Shown one piece after another: positions 42,099 to 50,809 of a stretch of 64,000 bases of DNA (within the stretch, counting starts at the first letter, position 1; every line of letters starts with the position of its first letter). The position numbers and the translations under genes are program-made. Below the pieces are notes generated by a model. That model ran no database searches. It was not told the DNA's origin and saw only the letters and a program-made list of their open reading frames with translations. Source of the stretch: CAZKXU01 sp964556665 (GTDB taxonomy: Bacteria; Bdellovibrionota_C; UBA2361; CAZKXU01); the NCBI GenBank assembly GCA_964556665.1, contig CAZKXU010000003.1, positions 12,882-76,881 of the forward strand, read 5' to 3'.

Positions 42099-43039
42099 GG
42101 AGCTACCTTTTCAGCTTCTATATAAAGTGAATAAAAAGCTCGATTTTTTCTCTCGATCTCCTCCAACTTAAGTCCAGCTATGGCAGTTCGGCCATTCTCC
42201 ATCCTTCTAACGTTAGAGAATCCAACCCTTTTTAATAGTTCCTCTATCTTCGAAAAATAGATTCCATTCTGGTGGCCACAGCTGTTTTTCTGAGCAGTTG
42301 TTTGTAAGGAGATGCACCACTCTAAAAACTCAGAAAAGCTTAGGGAGTTGGCACGAGCTATTACCTCACCTGCTAATGCATATACCGGTATATGAGTTCC
42401 ATTCTCTATATAACAGGAGAGTAGTCCTAGTGCTGCAAGTTCAGTTAAGAAAAATGCTATATCGAAACATCACCCTTTAACTAAACAGCGTAGATTCATC
42501 ATAGCGCTCTCATTTAAAATANNNNNNNNNNGAGTGCCATATTCCCTAGGTAAGCCTAACTCCTTAACTAGGCAGCGCTGATTCATCATAGCAATCTCAT
42601 TGAAGATCTGGAGTTCTCCAGATCTAAGCTTATTATAAACTAATTCAGCATCAGGAGCTTCAATCCTAATGCTGCCATCTTCTTTAAGAATACGGTTTGT
42701 TTCATAAAGAAGAGATTCAAGGCTCTTCTCGTCAAGGTGCTCCACCAGATGCGAGGAGTAAACGATACGTTGTGAGTTAGAACAGAAAGGGAGGCTGCCA
42801 TGGTAGCGAAAGTCCACATTAAAATCAGAGTTTTCTAGATCTACGGTGATCCAATTTGAAGCAAAGCGACTGCCGTTCTGCTCGCCAAGAGCTACTTTGC
42901 CAGACGCATAGTTTTGAGTAAGGGCTTTTCTAATGACTCGATTTCTCCGCACATGGTAAAATATCGGACGTGTTATTCTTAGTATGCTCTGCGTTGCGGT
43001 GGTTTTGATTTGCTCTGTAAGCATAGTATGAATTAACAA
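42077..43039 (-). CDS. SAM-dependent methyltransferase interrupted by an assembly gap
   Basis: The N-terminal part (43039 down to 42532) has a methyltransferase-type core (VYSSHLVEHLDEKSLESLL ... RILKEDGSIRIEAPDAE). After the 10-N gap a near-duplicate of the preceding segment appears (NESAMMNLRCLVKG against NEIAMMNQRCLVKE), then TGA, then an open frame to TAG at 42077-42079 that reads like the natural C-terminus (YFSKIEELLKRVGFSNVRR ... AFYSLYIEAEK). The true gene is probably intact in the genome or exists in two strain variants; the assembly here is unreliable. Role in the polysaccharide cluster inferred. Confidence 0.6.
42522..42531. other. Assembly gap (10 N)
   Basis: Run of ten N inside the methyltransferase gene. 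About 40 bases on each side are similar but not identical (ATTCATCATAGC shared), a sign that contigs from variants or paralogues were joined. Confidence 0.98.
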
Positions 43040-43052
43040 ATAAGCTCTCTAA

Positions 43053-43084
43053 TCTGCACTTCTCATAATTATGAGAAGTGCAGA
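43053..43084. repeat. Perfect 32-base palindrome
   Basis: TCTGCACTTCTCATAA followed by its exact complement, between the divergent methyltransferase and epimerase genes. The half TGCACTTCTCATAA also forms the first stem of the hairpin array at 10292. Might be an operator or a stand-alone hairpin unit of the same family. About 230 bases of AT-rich sequence to the right hold nothing else recognised. Confidence 0.7.
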
Positions 43085-43315
43085 CTAACCCTACCTGATT
43101 TAAGGGTACACAGTCACCTTTTTACTAGCATTCTCAACAATTCTTGTCCGCTAGAACAAGAGCTAATACAGGAGCATATTGGCCTCAGGAGAGGGATAAT
43201 AAATGAACTTTACATTAGTTCGTTTATGATTAATATTAGTAGCTTGATGATTTTTCAAGCCATGCTATTAAATCCCTTTTAGATATAGGTTATTATCGAT
43301 ATGGAGATTTTGTCC

Positions 43316-44338
43316 ATGAAAAGAGTAGCTTCCCGTAGTAAGAGATATCTTTTAACTGGAGGTGCAGGTTTCATCGGATCACATCTAACCGAGTTTCTTC
43401 TCAAGCAAGGAGATGAGGTATGTATAATAGACAATTTATCCACCGGCCAGTTAGCAAATATTAGCCATCTGCAGAGTCGGAGCGATTTTCGATTTATTAA
43501 TGACACGGTCCTTAATAAGGATCTGATGCTTGAGCTAGTAAAAGACTCAGACGTGGTAGTGCATTTGGCCGCCGCAGTCGGCGTTAAATATATTATAGAT
43601 AATCCGCTTGAATCTTTACAGACAAACGTGCGCGGAACTGAAGTTGTATTAGAAATCTGTAGTAAGCTTGCTAAAAAGATCTTTGTAGCTTCTACCTCAG
43701 AGGTCTACGGTAAACAGTCAAAATCACCATTAAGAGAAGAAGATGATTGTGTGATGGGGAACACCGGAGTCACTCGTTGGAGTTATGCTTGTACCAAGGC
43801 ACTAGATGAGTTTTGGGCGTTGGCATATTACAGAAAAGAGGGGTTGCCAGTCGTTATAGGAAGATTTTTCAATACAGTTGGACCAAGGCAGCGTGGGCAC
43901 TATGGGATGGTAATCCCCCGGTTTGTTGAGGCTGCACTGAGCGGCTCTCCGATCTCTGTTTTCGGAGACGGAACACAAACTAGAACTTTTACCTCTGTGC
44001 ATGATGTAGTTAGAGCTGTGACTATGTTGCTAGGTAGCGAGGCTGCTATAGGGCAGGTAGTTAATATTGGCGGGGTAGGTGAGATTACAATATTGGAACT
44101 AGCGAAAAGAATTAAAGAGATGACGGGCAGTAGTTCCGAAATCGTTATGGTGCCATATAAGAATGCCTACAGTGAAGGCTTTGAAGATATGCCTCGCCGT
44201 GTACCAGATCTAACAAAGCTTAGGGATTTGACTGCTTATAAGCCGGAGCTCACCTTAGATCAGATTCTCATCGAGATAATTGATAGTTATGATCTAGCTA
44301 TGAGAGGGATCGCTGAAGATAAAGTAGTCGGCATTTAG
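43316..44338 (+). CDS. NAD-dependent epimerase/dehydratase, nucleotide-sugar type
   Basis: 340 residues from ATG 43316 (GGAG eight bases before; an in-frame ATG at 43301 is less likely). NAD site LLTGGAGFIGSHLTEF, STSEVYG, catalytic SYACTK and FFNTVGPRQRG. The pattern is closest to UDP-glucuronate decarboxylase/epimerase-like SDRs. Exact substrate uncertain; it could also fill the dehydratase step for the CDP-sugar made by the cytidylyltransferase downstream. Confidence 0.85.
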   Translation: MKRVASRSKRYLLTGGAGFIGSHLTEFLLKQGDEVCIIDNLSTGQLANISHLQSRSDFRFINDTVLNKDLMLELVKDSDVVVHLAAAVGVKYIIDNPLESLQTNVRGTEVVLEICSKLAKKIFVASTSEVYGKQSKSPLREEDDCVMGNTGVTRWSYACTKALDEFWALAYYRKEGLPVVIGRFFNTVGPRQRGHYGMVIPRFVEAALSGSPISVFGDGTQTRTFTSVHDVVRAVTMLLGSEAAIGQVVNIGGVGEITILELAKRIKEMTGSSSEIVMVPYKNAYSEGFEDMPRRVPDLTKLRDLTAYKPELTLDQILIEIIDSYDLAMRGIAEDKVVGI

Positions 44339-44360
44339 CTGGATTAGGGAAAGAGTAGAG

Positions 44361-45488
44361 ATGTTTTCAAAACTAGTTGCCTATCTTTTGCCCATTCTTG
44401 CAAGCTTTGTACTGGCATTAATCTTGACTCCGCTAGCACGTGCAGTAGCAAGCCGGTATGGAATCCTGGATTTTCCTGGCGATAGAAAGATTCATATAAG
44501 ACCTAAGCCTTATCTGGGAGGATTTGCAATATATTTTGCATTTCTGATGACTGTATTTGCCGGATTAGGGGCGCTTTATTTTTTTCAATATTCCTCCTCT
44601 TTGTTTTCATCATTTTGGATACTTGGCCTCATCCCGAGTATAGAACGAGCACTGCCTCAGCTTTTTTCTATTCTCTTGGGTGCAACTATCTCGCTTTCAG
44701 TAGGTTTCTGGGATGATTGTGCCAAATCTCCACGTGCAGCTGAGGTCAAGTTAGCTGTGCAGCTATGTGCGGCACTACTAGTAGTAAATAGCGGTGTTAT
44801 TCTGGATGTCTTTGAGATCTCTTGGTTAAATTATATTTTAACAGTACTTTGGATAGTTGGGCTGATTAACTCCTTTAACATGCTTGATAACATGGACGGC
44901 CTTTCTGCTGGAATCGCCGCAATTATCCTTGCCTTTTTAGCAATTGTTGCCATAGCACTCGATCAGCACCTAGTAGCTTTTATATCTTTGTCTATGGTAG
45001 GAGCTTTGATCGGATTTTTGGTGTACAACTTCGAACCCTCTTCCATCTTTATGGGAGATGCAGGCAGTCACTTCATTGGTTTTATGGTTGGTACACTCAC
45101 AGTGTTAGAATCTTACGTAGACGGGAATAATTCACCGTCACTTGCTATCTGTCTTCCACTTCTGCTCCTAGGAGTTCCGCTGCTTGATACGTTTTCTGTA
45201 ATCTGGATAAGGCTAAAAAATAATAGACCGATCTACCTTGGGGATAAAAATCATCTCTCGCATCGCCTTGTTAATATGGGATTGTCGCAACGACAGGCGG
45301 TCTTGCTGCTCTATTCTGTTACTTTTTGTACTGGCTTAGGTGCTGTGCTTCTTCCTTGGCTAAATACATGGCAGGCTTTTCTTATGATCTCTCAGGCGCT
45401 AGCAGCGCTTGCAGTTTTTTTAGCGGTGCTCTTTTTTGCAGACAGGCGTAGAAAAGAGGGGAATTTTACTGAGTTCTTAAGTAGGTAG
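44361..45488 (+). CDS. Undecaprenyl-phosphate sugar-1-phosphate transferase (WecA/MraY family)
   Basis: 375 residues, about 11 helices. Signature loops DFPGDRKIHIRPKPYLGG, FNMLDNMDGLSAG and FMGDAGSHFIGF. Starts polymer assembly by loading a sugar phosphate, typically GlcNAc-1-P, onto the lipid carrier at the inner membrane. 22 bases after the epimerase. Confidence 0.9.
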   Translation: MFSKLVAYLLPILASFVLALILTPLARAVASRYGILDFPGDRKIHIRPKPYLGGFAIYFAFLMTVFAGLGALYFFQYSSSLFSSFWILGLIPSIERALPQLFSILLGATISLSVGFWDDCAKSPRAAEVKLAVQLCAALLVVNSGVILDVFEISWLNYILTVLWIVGLINSFNMLDNMDGLSAGIAAIILAFLAIVAIALDQHLVAFISLSMVGALIGFLVYNFEPSSIFMGDAGSHFIGFMVGTLTVLESYVDGNNSPSLAICLPLLLLGVPLLDTFSVIWIRLKNNRPIYLGDKNHLSHRLVNMGLSQRQAVLLLYSVTFCTGLGAVLLPWLNTWQAFLMISQALAALAVFLAVLFFADRRRKEGNFTEFLSR

Positions 45489-45492
45489 AGTT

Positions 45493-46260
45493 ATGAAAAC
45501 GGTAATATTAGCTGGTGGTAAGGGAACTCGACTTTCAGAATATACTAAAGACATCCCAAAGCCGATGGTCGAGATAGGGGATCAGCCGATCCTTTACCAT
45601 ATTATGAAATGTTATGCGGATTATGGCTTTAAAGATTTTATTTTAGCGCTTGGATATAAGGGGCACCTGATCAAGGAGTATTTCGTTAATAATTTGAATC
45701 ACTCAGTTGATATCTCTCTCGATCTTAAAAACAACAAAGTAACAACTTTGACTGACCATCCGGTCTTAGATTGGCGTGTCAGTATGATTGATACAGGGCA
45801 GCGTACTATGACAGGCGGTCGCTTGAAGCGACTAAAGCCTTATCTCACAGAACGGTTTTTTCTTACGTATGGTGATGGCTTAGCCAATGTTGATCTAGAA
45901 AGGCTACTTAAATTCCATCGCTCGCACGGACGTATGGCAACAGTATCGGCAGTCCATCCAGTTGCACGTTTTGGAGAGATTGAATTCCATACAAATGGAC
46001 AGGTGCTGAATTTTAAGGAGAAGCCGCAGACTAGTAGTGGCTGGATAAATGGCGGATTTTTTGTTTTGGAACCATCTTTTCTTGATCTAATTGAGGATGA
46101 CGATACGGTATTAGAACAGCACCCTCTTGAAAAAGCCGCCGCGCTTGGTGAATTGATGGCTTTTCAACATGACGGTTTCTGGCAGTGCATGGATACTATA
46201 AGGGATCGGGATGTGCTTGATGAGTTCTGTCGTGCAGGAGAGCCTCCGTGGCAGCGGTAA
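45493..46260 (+). CDS. rfbF: Glucose-1-phosphate cytidylyltransferase
   Basis: 255 residues, the usual family length. Nucleotide-binding start VILAGGKGTRLSEYTKDIPKP, YGDGLANVDL and the family C-terminus GFWQCMDTIRDRDVLDEF. Makes CDP-glucose, the entry to CDP-dideoxyhexose sugars. Overlaps the aminotransferase gene by 13 bases. A clear rfbG is not adjacent. Confidence 0.9.
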   Translation: MKTVILAGGKGTRLSEYTKDIPKPMVEIGDQPILYHIMKCYADYGFKDFILALGYKGHLIKEYFVNNLNHSVDISLDLKNNKVTTLTDHPVLDWRVSMIDTGQRTMTGGRLKRLKPYLTERFFLTYGDGLANVDLERLLKFHRSHGRMATVSAVHPVARFGEIEFHTNGQVLNFKEKPQTSSGWINGGFFVLEPSFLDLIEDDDTVLEQHPLEKAAALGELMAFQHDGFWQCMDTIRDRDVLDEFCRAGEPPWQR

Positions 46261-47369
46261 AAATTCGCCTTTCAAAGTCATGTATAGGTCCAAGAGAGAA
46301 GGCAGCTGTAGAGGCGGTGCTTGGACGGGAGTATCTTGGCATGGGGGCTGAAGTAGAACAGTTCGAGAGCGCCCTTACTAAATTTTTCGGAAGACCAGCT
46401 GTTTGTGTAAATACCGGGACCGCCGCTCTACAGCTTGCGATTCAGGCTCTCCGCTTAGAGCCTGGCGATGAGGTGTTGGTTCAGTCACTTACATTTATTG
46501 CTACCTTCCAGGCTATAAGCGCTGCTGGAGCCACGGCGGTGCCATGTGAAGTAGATCCAAAGACCCTTACTATTGATCTAAATGATGCAGCTAAGAGATT
46601 AACTCCTCGTACAAAGGTTATTGTTCCTATGCACTATAGTGGAGGGGTCGGAAATCTTAAGAATGTCTATGATTTTGCAGCAAAGTATACTCTTCGAGTA
46701 GTTGAGGATGCAGCGCATGCCTTTGGTACTGAATATGCTGGTCAAAGGGTTGGAAGTTTCGGAGATATCGCCTGTTTTAGTTTTGATGGCATTAAAACTG
46801 TTACAAGCGGGGAAGGAGGTGCCGTAGTTACCTCAGATCCTGAGATCCTAAGGCAGGTTAGAGATACTAGGCTTTTAGGAGTAGAGAAGGACAGCGAGCG
46901 CCGTTATGCGGGCGAACGCAGCTGGGAGTTTGATGTGCGGGCGCAGGGATGGCGTTATCATATGAGTAATATAATGGCCGCGATTGGAATAGCGCAGCTT
47001 GATCGATTTGCGGAGTTCTCAGCTAAAAGGCGGGAGCTTGCAGCACGTTATCGTGACCGACTTGGGAATATTGAGGCACTTTCGATGCTTGAGCTTGATT
47101 ATGAGTTGGTGGTGCCGCATATTATGGTGGTTTTATTAAACTTAGCTAAGCGCGAAGACCTTCGCCAAAAATTAAGCAGTAAGGGTATTGAAACTGGATT
47201 CCACTATAAACCAAACCATATGCTTTCATTTTATAAAAATAATACCCGTGTCCCACTGCCGGTTACCGAAGAGATCTATCCAAAACTACTCTCGCTGCCA
47301 CTGCATCCGGATCTGACGTTTGAGGATGTGGATTATGTTTGTGATGCTCTGATTGAGAGTGTCGGCTGA
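46248..47369 (+). CDS. DegT/DnrJ/EryC1 sugar aminotransferase
   Basis: 373 residues, GTG start inside rfbF. PLP-dependent fold with VNTGTAALQLAIQAL, VVEDAAHAFGTEY and the catalytic Lys in SFDGIKTVTSGEGGA. The Lys rules out the RfbH-type dehydrase, which has His there. Transfers an amino group to a keto-sugar nucleotide, possibly one derived from CDP-glucose given the operon. Confidence 0.88.
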   Translation: MAAVKIRLSKSCIGPREKAAVEAVLGREYLGMGAEVEQFESALTKFFGRPAVCVNTGTAALQLAIQALRLEPGDEVLVQSLTFIATFQAISAAGATAVPCEVDPKTLTIDLNDAAKRLTPRTKVIVPMHYSGGVGNLKNVYDFAAKYTLRVVEDAAHAFGTEYAGQRVGSFGDIACFSFDGIKTVTSGEGGAVVTSDPEILRQVRDTRLLGVEKDSERRYAGERSWEFDVRAQGWRYHMSNIMAAIGIAQLDRFAEFSAKRRELAARYRDRLGNIEALSMLELDYELVVPHIMVVLLNLAKREDLRQKLSSKGIETGFHYKPNHMLSFYKNNTRVPLPVTEEIYPKLLSLPLHPDLTFEDVDYVCDALIESVG

Positions 47370-47385
47370 AATGCGGTAAGGTTAG

Positions 47386-47901
47386 CTACTTCAAATCGTC
47401 TTTACTAGGATCCAATGTGGCGATCCCCATAAAAAAATCCTCAAGCTCGTCGCCGCAGATGCCAAGATAGGCACCAGGAACTATAAGATCAATTCCTAAC
47501 CCAAACTCATATGTACAGACTTTGCGTTCTGCAGATTCTAAAAATGCAGGAGACACGCCTATTTCACTTGAATGCTCAACTAAGATCGGAGCGCGGCGCC
47601 CTAAAAGTCCGACCCGTACTGAGGTAGGGGAGATTGAGCGGTATCCGGCCTGGGCATACTTAGTTGCCCGCAAAACTCCGCCGGTGGCTATGCCAACTCC
47701 TACGTCGGCACGTACTACATCTACTAAGTCAAGCAGACGATTTGGGATCCAAAGAAGCGCTGTTCTCCACCACTGTGGCTCTGTTTCTTCTACCACCTCA
47801 AACTCACCCCAGCCAGGCTTTGGTGAGGACTGGGTAGCTTCTTCTGCATAGAGCGAAGAGCAGTAAAGGAAAAAAATAGAGAGAATAAGGAAGCGTCGCA
47901 T
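47386..47901 (-). CDS. Secreted protein of unknown function
   Basis: 171 residues with a signal peptide (RRFLILSIFFLYCSSLYA). The mature part has WWRTALLWIPNRLLDLVDVV and Gly-rich segments (DVGVGIATGGVLRATKYAQ) resembling exported small outer-membrane-associated proteins. Family not recognised. Convergent with the aminotransferase gene, closing the cluster. Confidence 0.65.
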   Translation of the reverse strand: MRRFLILSIFFLYCSSLYAEEATQSSPKPGWGEFEVVEETEPQWWRTALLWIPNRLLDLVDVVRADVGVGIATGGVLRATKYAQAGYRSISPTSVRVGLLGRRAPILVEHSSEIGVSPAFLESAERKVCTYEFGLGIDLIVPGAYLGICGDELEDFFMGIATLDPSKDDLK

Positions 47902-48011
47902 TATAAGTAAAGGATCGCACTGTAGGGAATCTAAGGCAATCCCATAATTCTTAGCTGGTCAATCTATGAGCGTATCAATCCGGGCGGTATCTGCAATTTT
48001 AGAGAGATTGG

Positions 48012-48083
48012 AGAGGGGGGCTGGAGTCGAACCAACGTCCCCCTGATTAATATCAGGTGCTCTGGCCACTGAGCTACCGGACC
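48012..48083 (-). tRNA. tRNA-like sequence (Asn-type), probable pseudo-tRNA
   Basis: On the minus strand a normal D-arm (GCTCAGTGGCCAGAGC) and T-arm (GTTGGTTCGACTCCAGC) are present. The anticodon stem CCTGA/TCAGG encloses only six bases (TATTAA) where tRNA-Asn has CTGTTAA. The 5' acceptor bases GGTCCGG do not pair with the 3' bases CCCCCTC, and no CCA follows. Resemblance is closest to tRNA-Asn with a damaged anticodon loop. Not expected to function. Confidence 0.5.
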
Positions 48084-48094
48084 ACTGAACCACT

Positions 48095-48143
48095 GACCAC
48101 ATCTCCTAATCCCACCACATCGGTGTTATTAAGAGATGTGGTC
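48095..48143. repeat. Inverted repeat beside tRNA-like sequence
   Basis: GACCACATCTC (48095-48105) and its exact complement GAGATGTGGTC (48133-48143) with a 27-base loop. No T-run follows, so a simple terminator is unlikely. It lies upstream of the cNMP-binding gene. Confidence 0.4.
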
Positions 48144-48277
48144 GATACCTAGTACCACCATCGGATTGACAGTTTGAAGATATGTATTTATGCAAGTATA
48201 GTCAGGCAGCCTGCCAGTCAAATAAAATTATAGAGTTGCCTGATTTAAACGATTTAAAGATAATTGGTTTAACACTT

Positions 48278-49123
48278 ATGGCTACTAACGAATCCCTCCT
48301 TGCGGAGGTGCCGCTATTTTCCCTTCTCGACGCCGATGAGCGTAAGGCTTTGGCTGGAGTCCTTGAGGAGTTCAGTGTAAAAAAAGATGTACTTATTTTT
48401 TCTCAAGGAGATCCGGGGGACTGTCTATATGTAGTAAGAAAAGGAAAGGTTGAGATCTATATCAAGGAAAAGACAGGTGAGCGTATTATCCTTGATCGTT
48501 CGGAGGTCGGAGATCTTTTTGGAGAGCTAGCAATCTTCGATAAAGGCTCTCGTTCAGCAAATGCGTTAGCTATAGAGGATACAGAGATGTTGGTGCTAAA
48601 CCGGGAGGCGCTGCGCCTATTTGTTCACCAGCGTCCGGACGCAGCGCTTGATCTCCTGGCGGTCATGGCGAAACGAATTCGCACCACCAACCAGATATTG
48701 CGTGGAAGAGCAGCCAAGAATCCAAATGATGAGATGGCGGAGGAGCTGGGTTGGCAGCTTCGCTTTGCGAATTTTATAGCGACTTATAGCGGCAGTATGC
48801 CGTTTCTATATTGTAACGCGGTACTCTTTTTTAGCTGGATAACGATAAATTTAGGTGTATTTCCTGGTATAGCCCCGTTTGATCCTTATCCTTTCGGATT
48901 GCTTACAATGGCAGTGTCTCTCGAGGCAATTTTTCTAAGTATTTTTGTGCTGTTGGCACAGAATCTACAGATGGAGAAGCAGAAGATTCGAGATGATATC
49001 GAATATGATGTAAATTTGAGAGCTGAATTAGAGATAGCCGAGCTGCATGATAAATTTGATCTGATGAATGAGAAGATCTTAGATCGACTGCAACGCATCG
49101 AGCTCTTAACTTTGCACAAATAG
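48278..49123 (+). CDS. Cyclic-nucleotide-binding domain protein with DUF1003 membrane domain
   Basis: 281 residues from ATG 48278; an upstream start at 48182 is possible. The Crp-type sensor domain spans about 1-135 (FSQGDPGDCLYVVRKGKVEI ... VGDLFGELAIFDKGSRSANA, the phosphate cassette). It is followed not by a DNA-binding helix but by DUF1003: two membrane helices with FDPYPFGLLT between and the charged tail DIEYDVNLRAELEIAELHDK. Probably a nucleotide-controlled membrane protein; function unknown. Confidence 0.85.
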   Translation: MATNESLLAEVPLFSLLDADERKALAGVLEEFSVKKDVLIFSQGDPGDCLYVVRKGKVEIYIKEKTGERIILDRSEVGDLFGELAIFDKGSRSANALAIEDTEMLVLNREALRLFVHQRPDAALDLLAVMAKRIRTTNQILRGRAAKNPNDEMAEELGWQLRFANFIATYSGSMPFLYCNAVLFFSWITINLGVFPGIAPFDPYPFGLLTMAVSLEAIFLSIFVLLAQNLQMEKQKIRDDIEYDVNLRAELEIAELHDKFDLMNEKILDRLQRIELLTLHK

Positions 49124-49160
49124 TTGATGATTCACTGCTGCTGTGGTAGCTATAGGGGAT

Positions 49161-50258
49161 ATGAATAAAACCTACTCTCTCACCCTATTATTAATGATTG
49201 GCTTAATATGTTTCTCATTTTCTAACGCCGCTGCGGACTCAGCAAAATATAAGGTTGGCGTTATTATACCGCTTACCGGACAGATTGCATCGATGGGAAA
49301 TTTTGTAAAGCGTGGCATAGATTTGGCAATGGAGGATCTCCCTTCAAGCGAGCGTAATCTGATTGACGTTGTCTATGAAGATGATCAGTTTGAATCAGCT
49401 AAGACTGTTTCTGCCTACAGAAAACTTAAGCAATCAAAACTTGATGCCGTTTTTGTGATTGGTTCTCCACCAGCAAATGCCTTAGGTCCGATAACAGAGA
49501 GAGATGGCACTATATTAATGGCAATAGGTGCTTCTGATTCTACAATTGCGGTTGGAAAAAACCTTTCATTTATTCATTGGGTGATTCCGCCGGTACTTGG
49601 AGACAAACTAGCAAGTGAGCTTATAAGAAAAGATTTTAAAAGGATCGCCTTTATTGCAGCAGAGGCTAGTGGAACGATCGCAGACCAGGATGCAGTTATT
49701 AAATCTTTGCGGGATAATGGTAGGGGTAACGTCGTCGCTTTAGAAGAGACATATCTGAAGGAGGCTACTGATTATAGGTCGACAATAGTAAAGTTACGCC
49801 AAAAGAAAGTTGACGCTGTAGTAGTCTGCCTTTTCCCAGGGGCCTTATCCTCTTTTGCTAAGCAGTTTCGAGACGCTAAGTTAGATGCCGAGTTGATCGG
49901 AATGGAGACCTTTGAGAATGAGGATGAGGTTAAAGCCTCTGAAGGCTCCTTGATAGGAAAGATTTATGTAAATTCCTCGGACCCGTCCCCCTCATTTATT
50001 AAAAGATATACTAAAAAGTATGGTGAGCATCCTGGCTGGGCAGCAGGAAACGGATACGACTCTCTGCGACTTATAGCTGCAGCTGTTCACAAGGTCGGAG
50101 CAGGGAACGTTGCTATCCGTGATTATCTGCGAGCAGTTAAGGATTTTAACGGCGCTAGTGGGGTATTTTCCGCATCAGGTGATAATCGCTTCACTTTGCC
50201 GGCCGCTCTTAAGCGGGTTACTGCTAATGGGTTTGTAAGCCTTGATGGAAATGGATAG
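49161..50258 (+). CDS. Periplasmic ligand-binding protein, branched-chain amino acid type
   Basis: 365 residues from ATG 49161, with a signal peptide (KTYSLTLLLMIGLICFSFSNAAA). Peripla_BP_6 fold: KVGVIIPLTGQIASMGNFVK at the start, VIGSPPANALGPI and the late WAAGNGYDSLRLIAAAV segment. Binds an amino acid or similar ligand. No ABC permease genes are adjacent, so it may work with a distant transporter or as a sensor. 37 bases after the preceding gene. Confidence 0.85.
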   Translation: MNKTYSLTLLLMIGLICFSFSNAAADSAKYKVGVIIPLTGQIASMGNFVKRGIDLAMEDLPSSERNLIDVVYEDDQFESAKTVSAYRKLKQSKLDAVFVIGSPPANALGPITERDGTILMAIGASDSTIAVGKNLSFIHWVIPPVLGDKLASELIRKDFKRIAFIAAEASGTIADQDAVIKSLRDNGRGNVVALEETYLKEATDYRSTIVKLRQKKVDAVVVCLFPGALSSFAKQFRDAKLDAELIGMETFENEDEVKASEGSLIGKIYVNSSDPSPSFIKRYTKKYGEHPGWAAGNGYDSLRLIAAAVHKVGAGNVAIRDYLRAVKDFNGASGVFSASGDNRFTLPAALKRVTANGFVSLDGNG

Positions 50259-50260
50259 TG

Positions 50261-50692
50261 CTACAAAAATACCCAGGTAACACCTGGATTTAGCGGATTT
50301 ACCTTGTAGGCACTTACCATCGTACAACTTGCAAGGTACTGATGTACCACTGTTTTTAATTTGCCGGTACCTAGACCGTGCATAATCTCGAGTTTTGAAA
50401 TTTTAGAAATAACGGCCTGGTTTATCAGTGCGTCAACCTTCATTAGTGCTTCCTCTGATGTTAATCCGTGCAGATCGAGGGCCGGATTAAATCGTACACT
50501 TGAAGAGGCCGTAACTTGAGTCTCTCCGCGCTCCTGAATTATCTCATTACTTACCTCCAGATCAGATCCTTTGCATTTCATTTTTACGGCACCTAGCGCT
50601 ACCATATACCAATCATTTTTCAGCACGGAAACTATCTGTCCGGAGCGTTTAAGCGTCTTGAGGGTGACGTGTTGGTTGAGTTTGAAATTCAT
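50261..50692 (-). CDS. Smr domain protein
   Basis: 143 residues. The N-terminal part looks like the KOW-like barrel of MutS2 (QHVTLKTLKRSGQIVSVLKN), and the C-terminal Smr domain is clear: LDLHGLTSEEALMKVDALI and the KLEIMHGLGTGKLK loop. Smr domains nick or cleave DNA or RNA, e.g. in stalled-ribosome rescue. It looks like the C-terminal third of MutS2 on its own. Confidence 0.85.
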   Translation of the reverse strand: MNFKLNQHVTLKTLKRSGQIVSVLKNDWYMVALGAVKMKCKGSDLEVSNEIIQERGETQVTASSSVRFNPALDLHGLTSEEALMKVDALINQAVISKISKLEIMHGLGTGKLKTVVHQYLASCTMVSAYKVNPLNPGVTWVFL

Positions 50693-50707
50693 CGGTATAA
50701 GTTTTTT

Positions 50708-50783
50708 ACTGGGACCGCGGGCATCTTGCCCGCAAACGAAATTACTGCAACTGCGTAGCGGGCTGGAAGCCCGCGGTCCCAGT
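50708..50783 (+). repeat. 76-bp GC-rich palindromic repeat, copy 3
   Basis: Arms ACTGGGACCGCGGGCATCTTGCCCGC and GCGGGCTGGAAGCCCGCGGTCCCAGT, variable centre. Lies between tyrS and the smr gene. The left arm is a variant with CATCTT in place of CTTCCA. Confidence 0.9.
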
Positions 50784-50809
50784 AGGAAAATAATTTATGT
50801 TACAGTGTA

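Noticed and set aside
46248..47369. RfbH-type CDP-sugar 3-dehydrase.
   Set aside because: The PLP Lys is present (SFDGIKTV), where RfbH has His.
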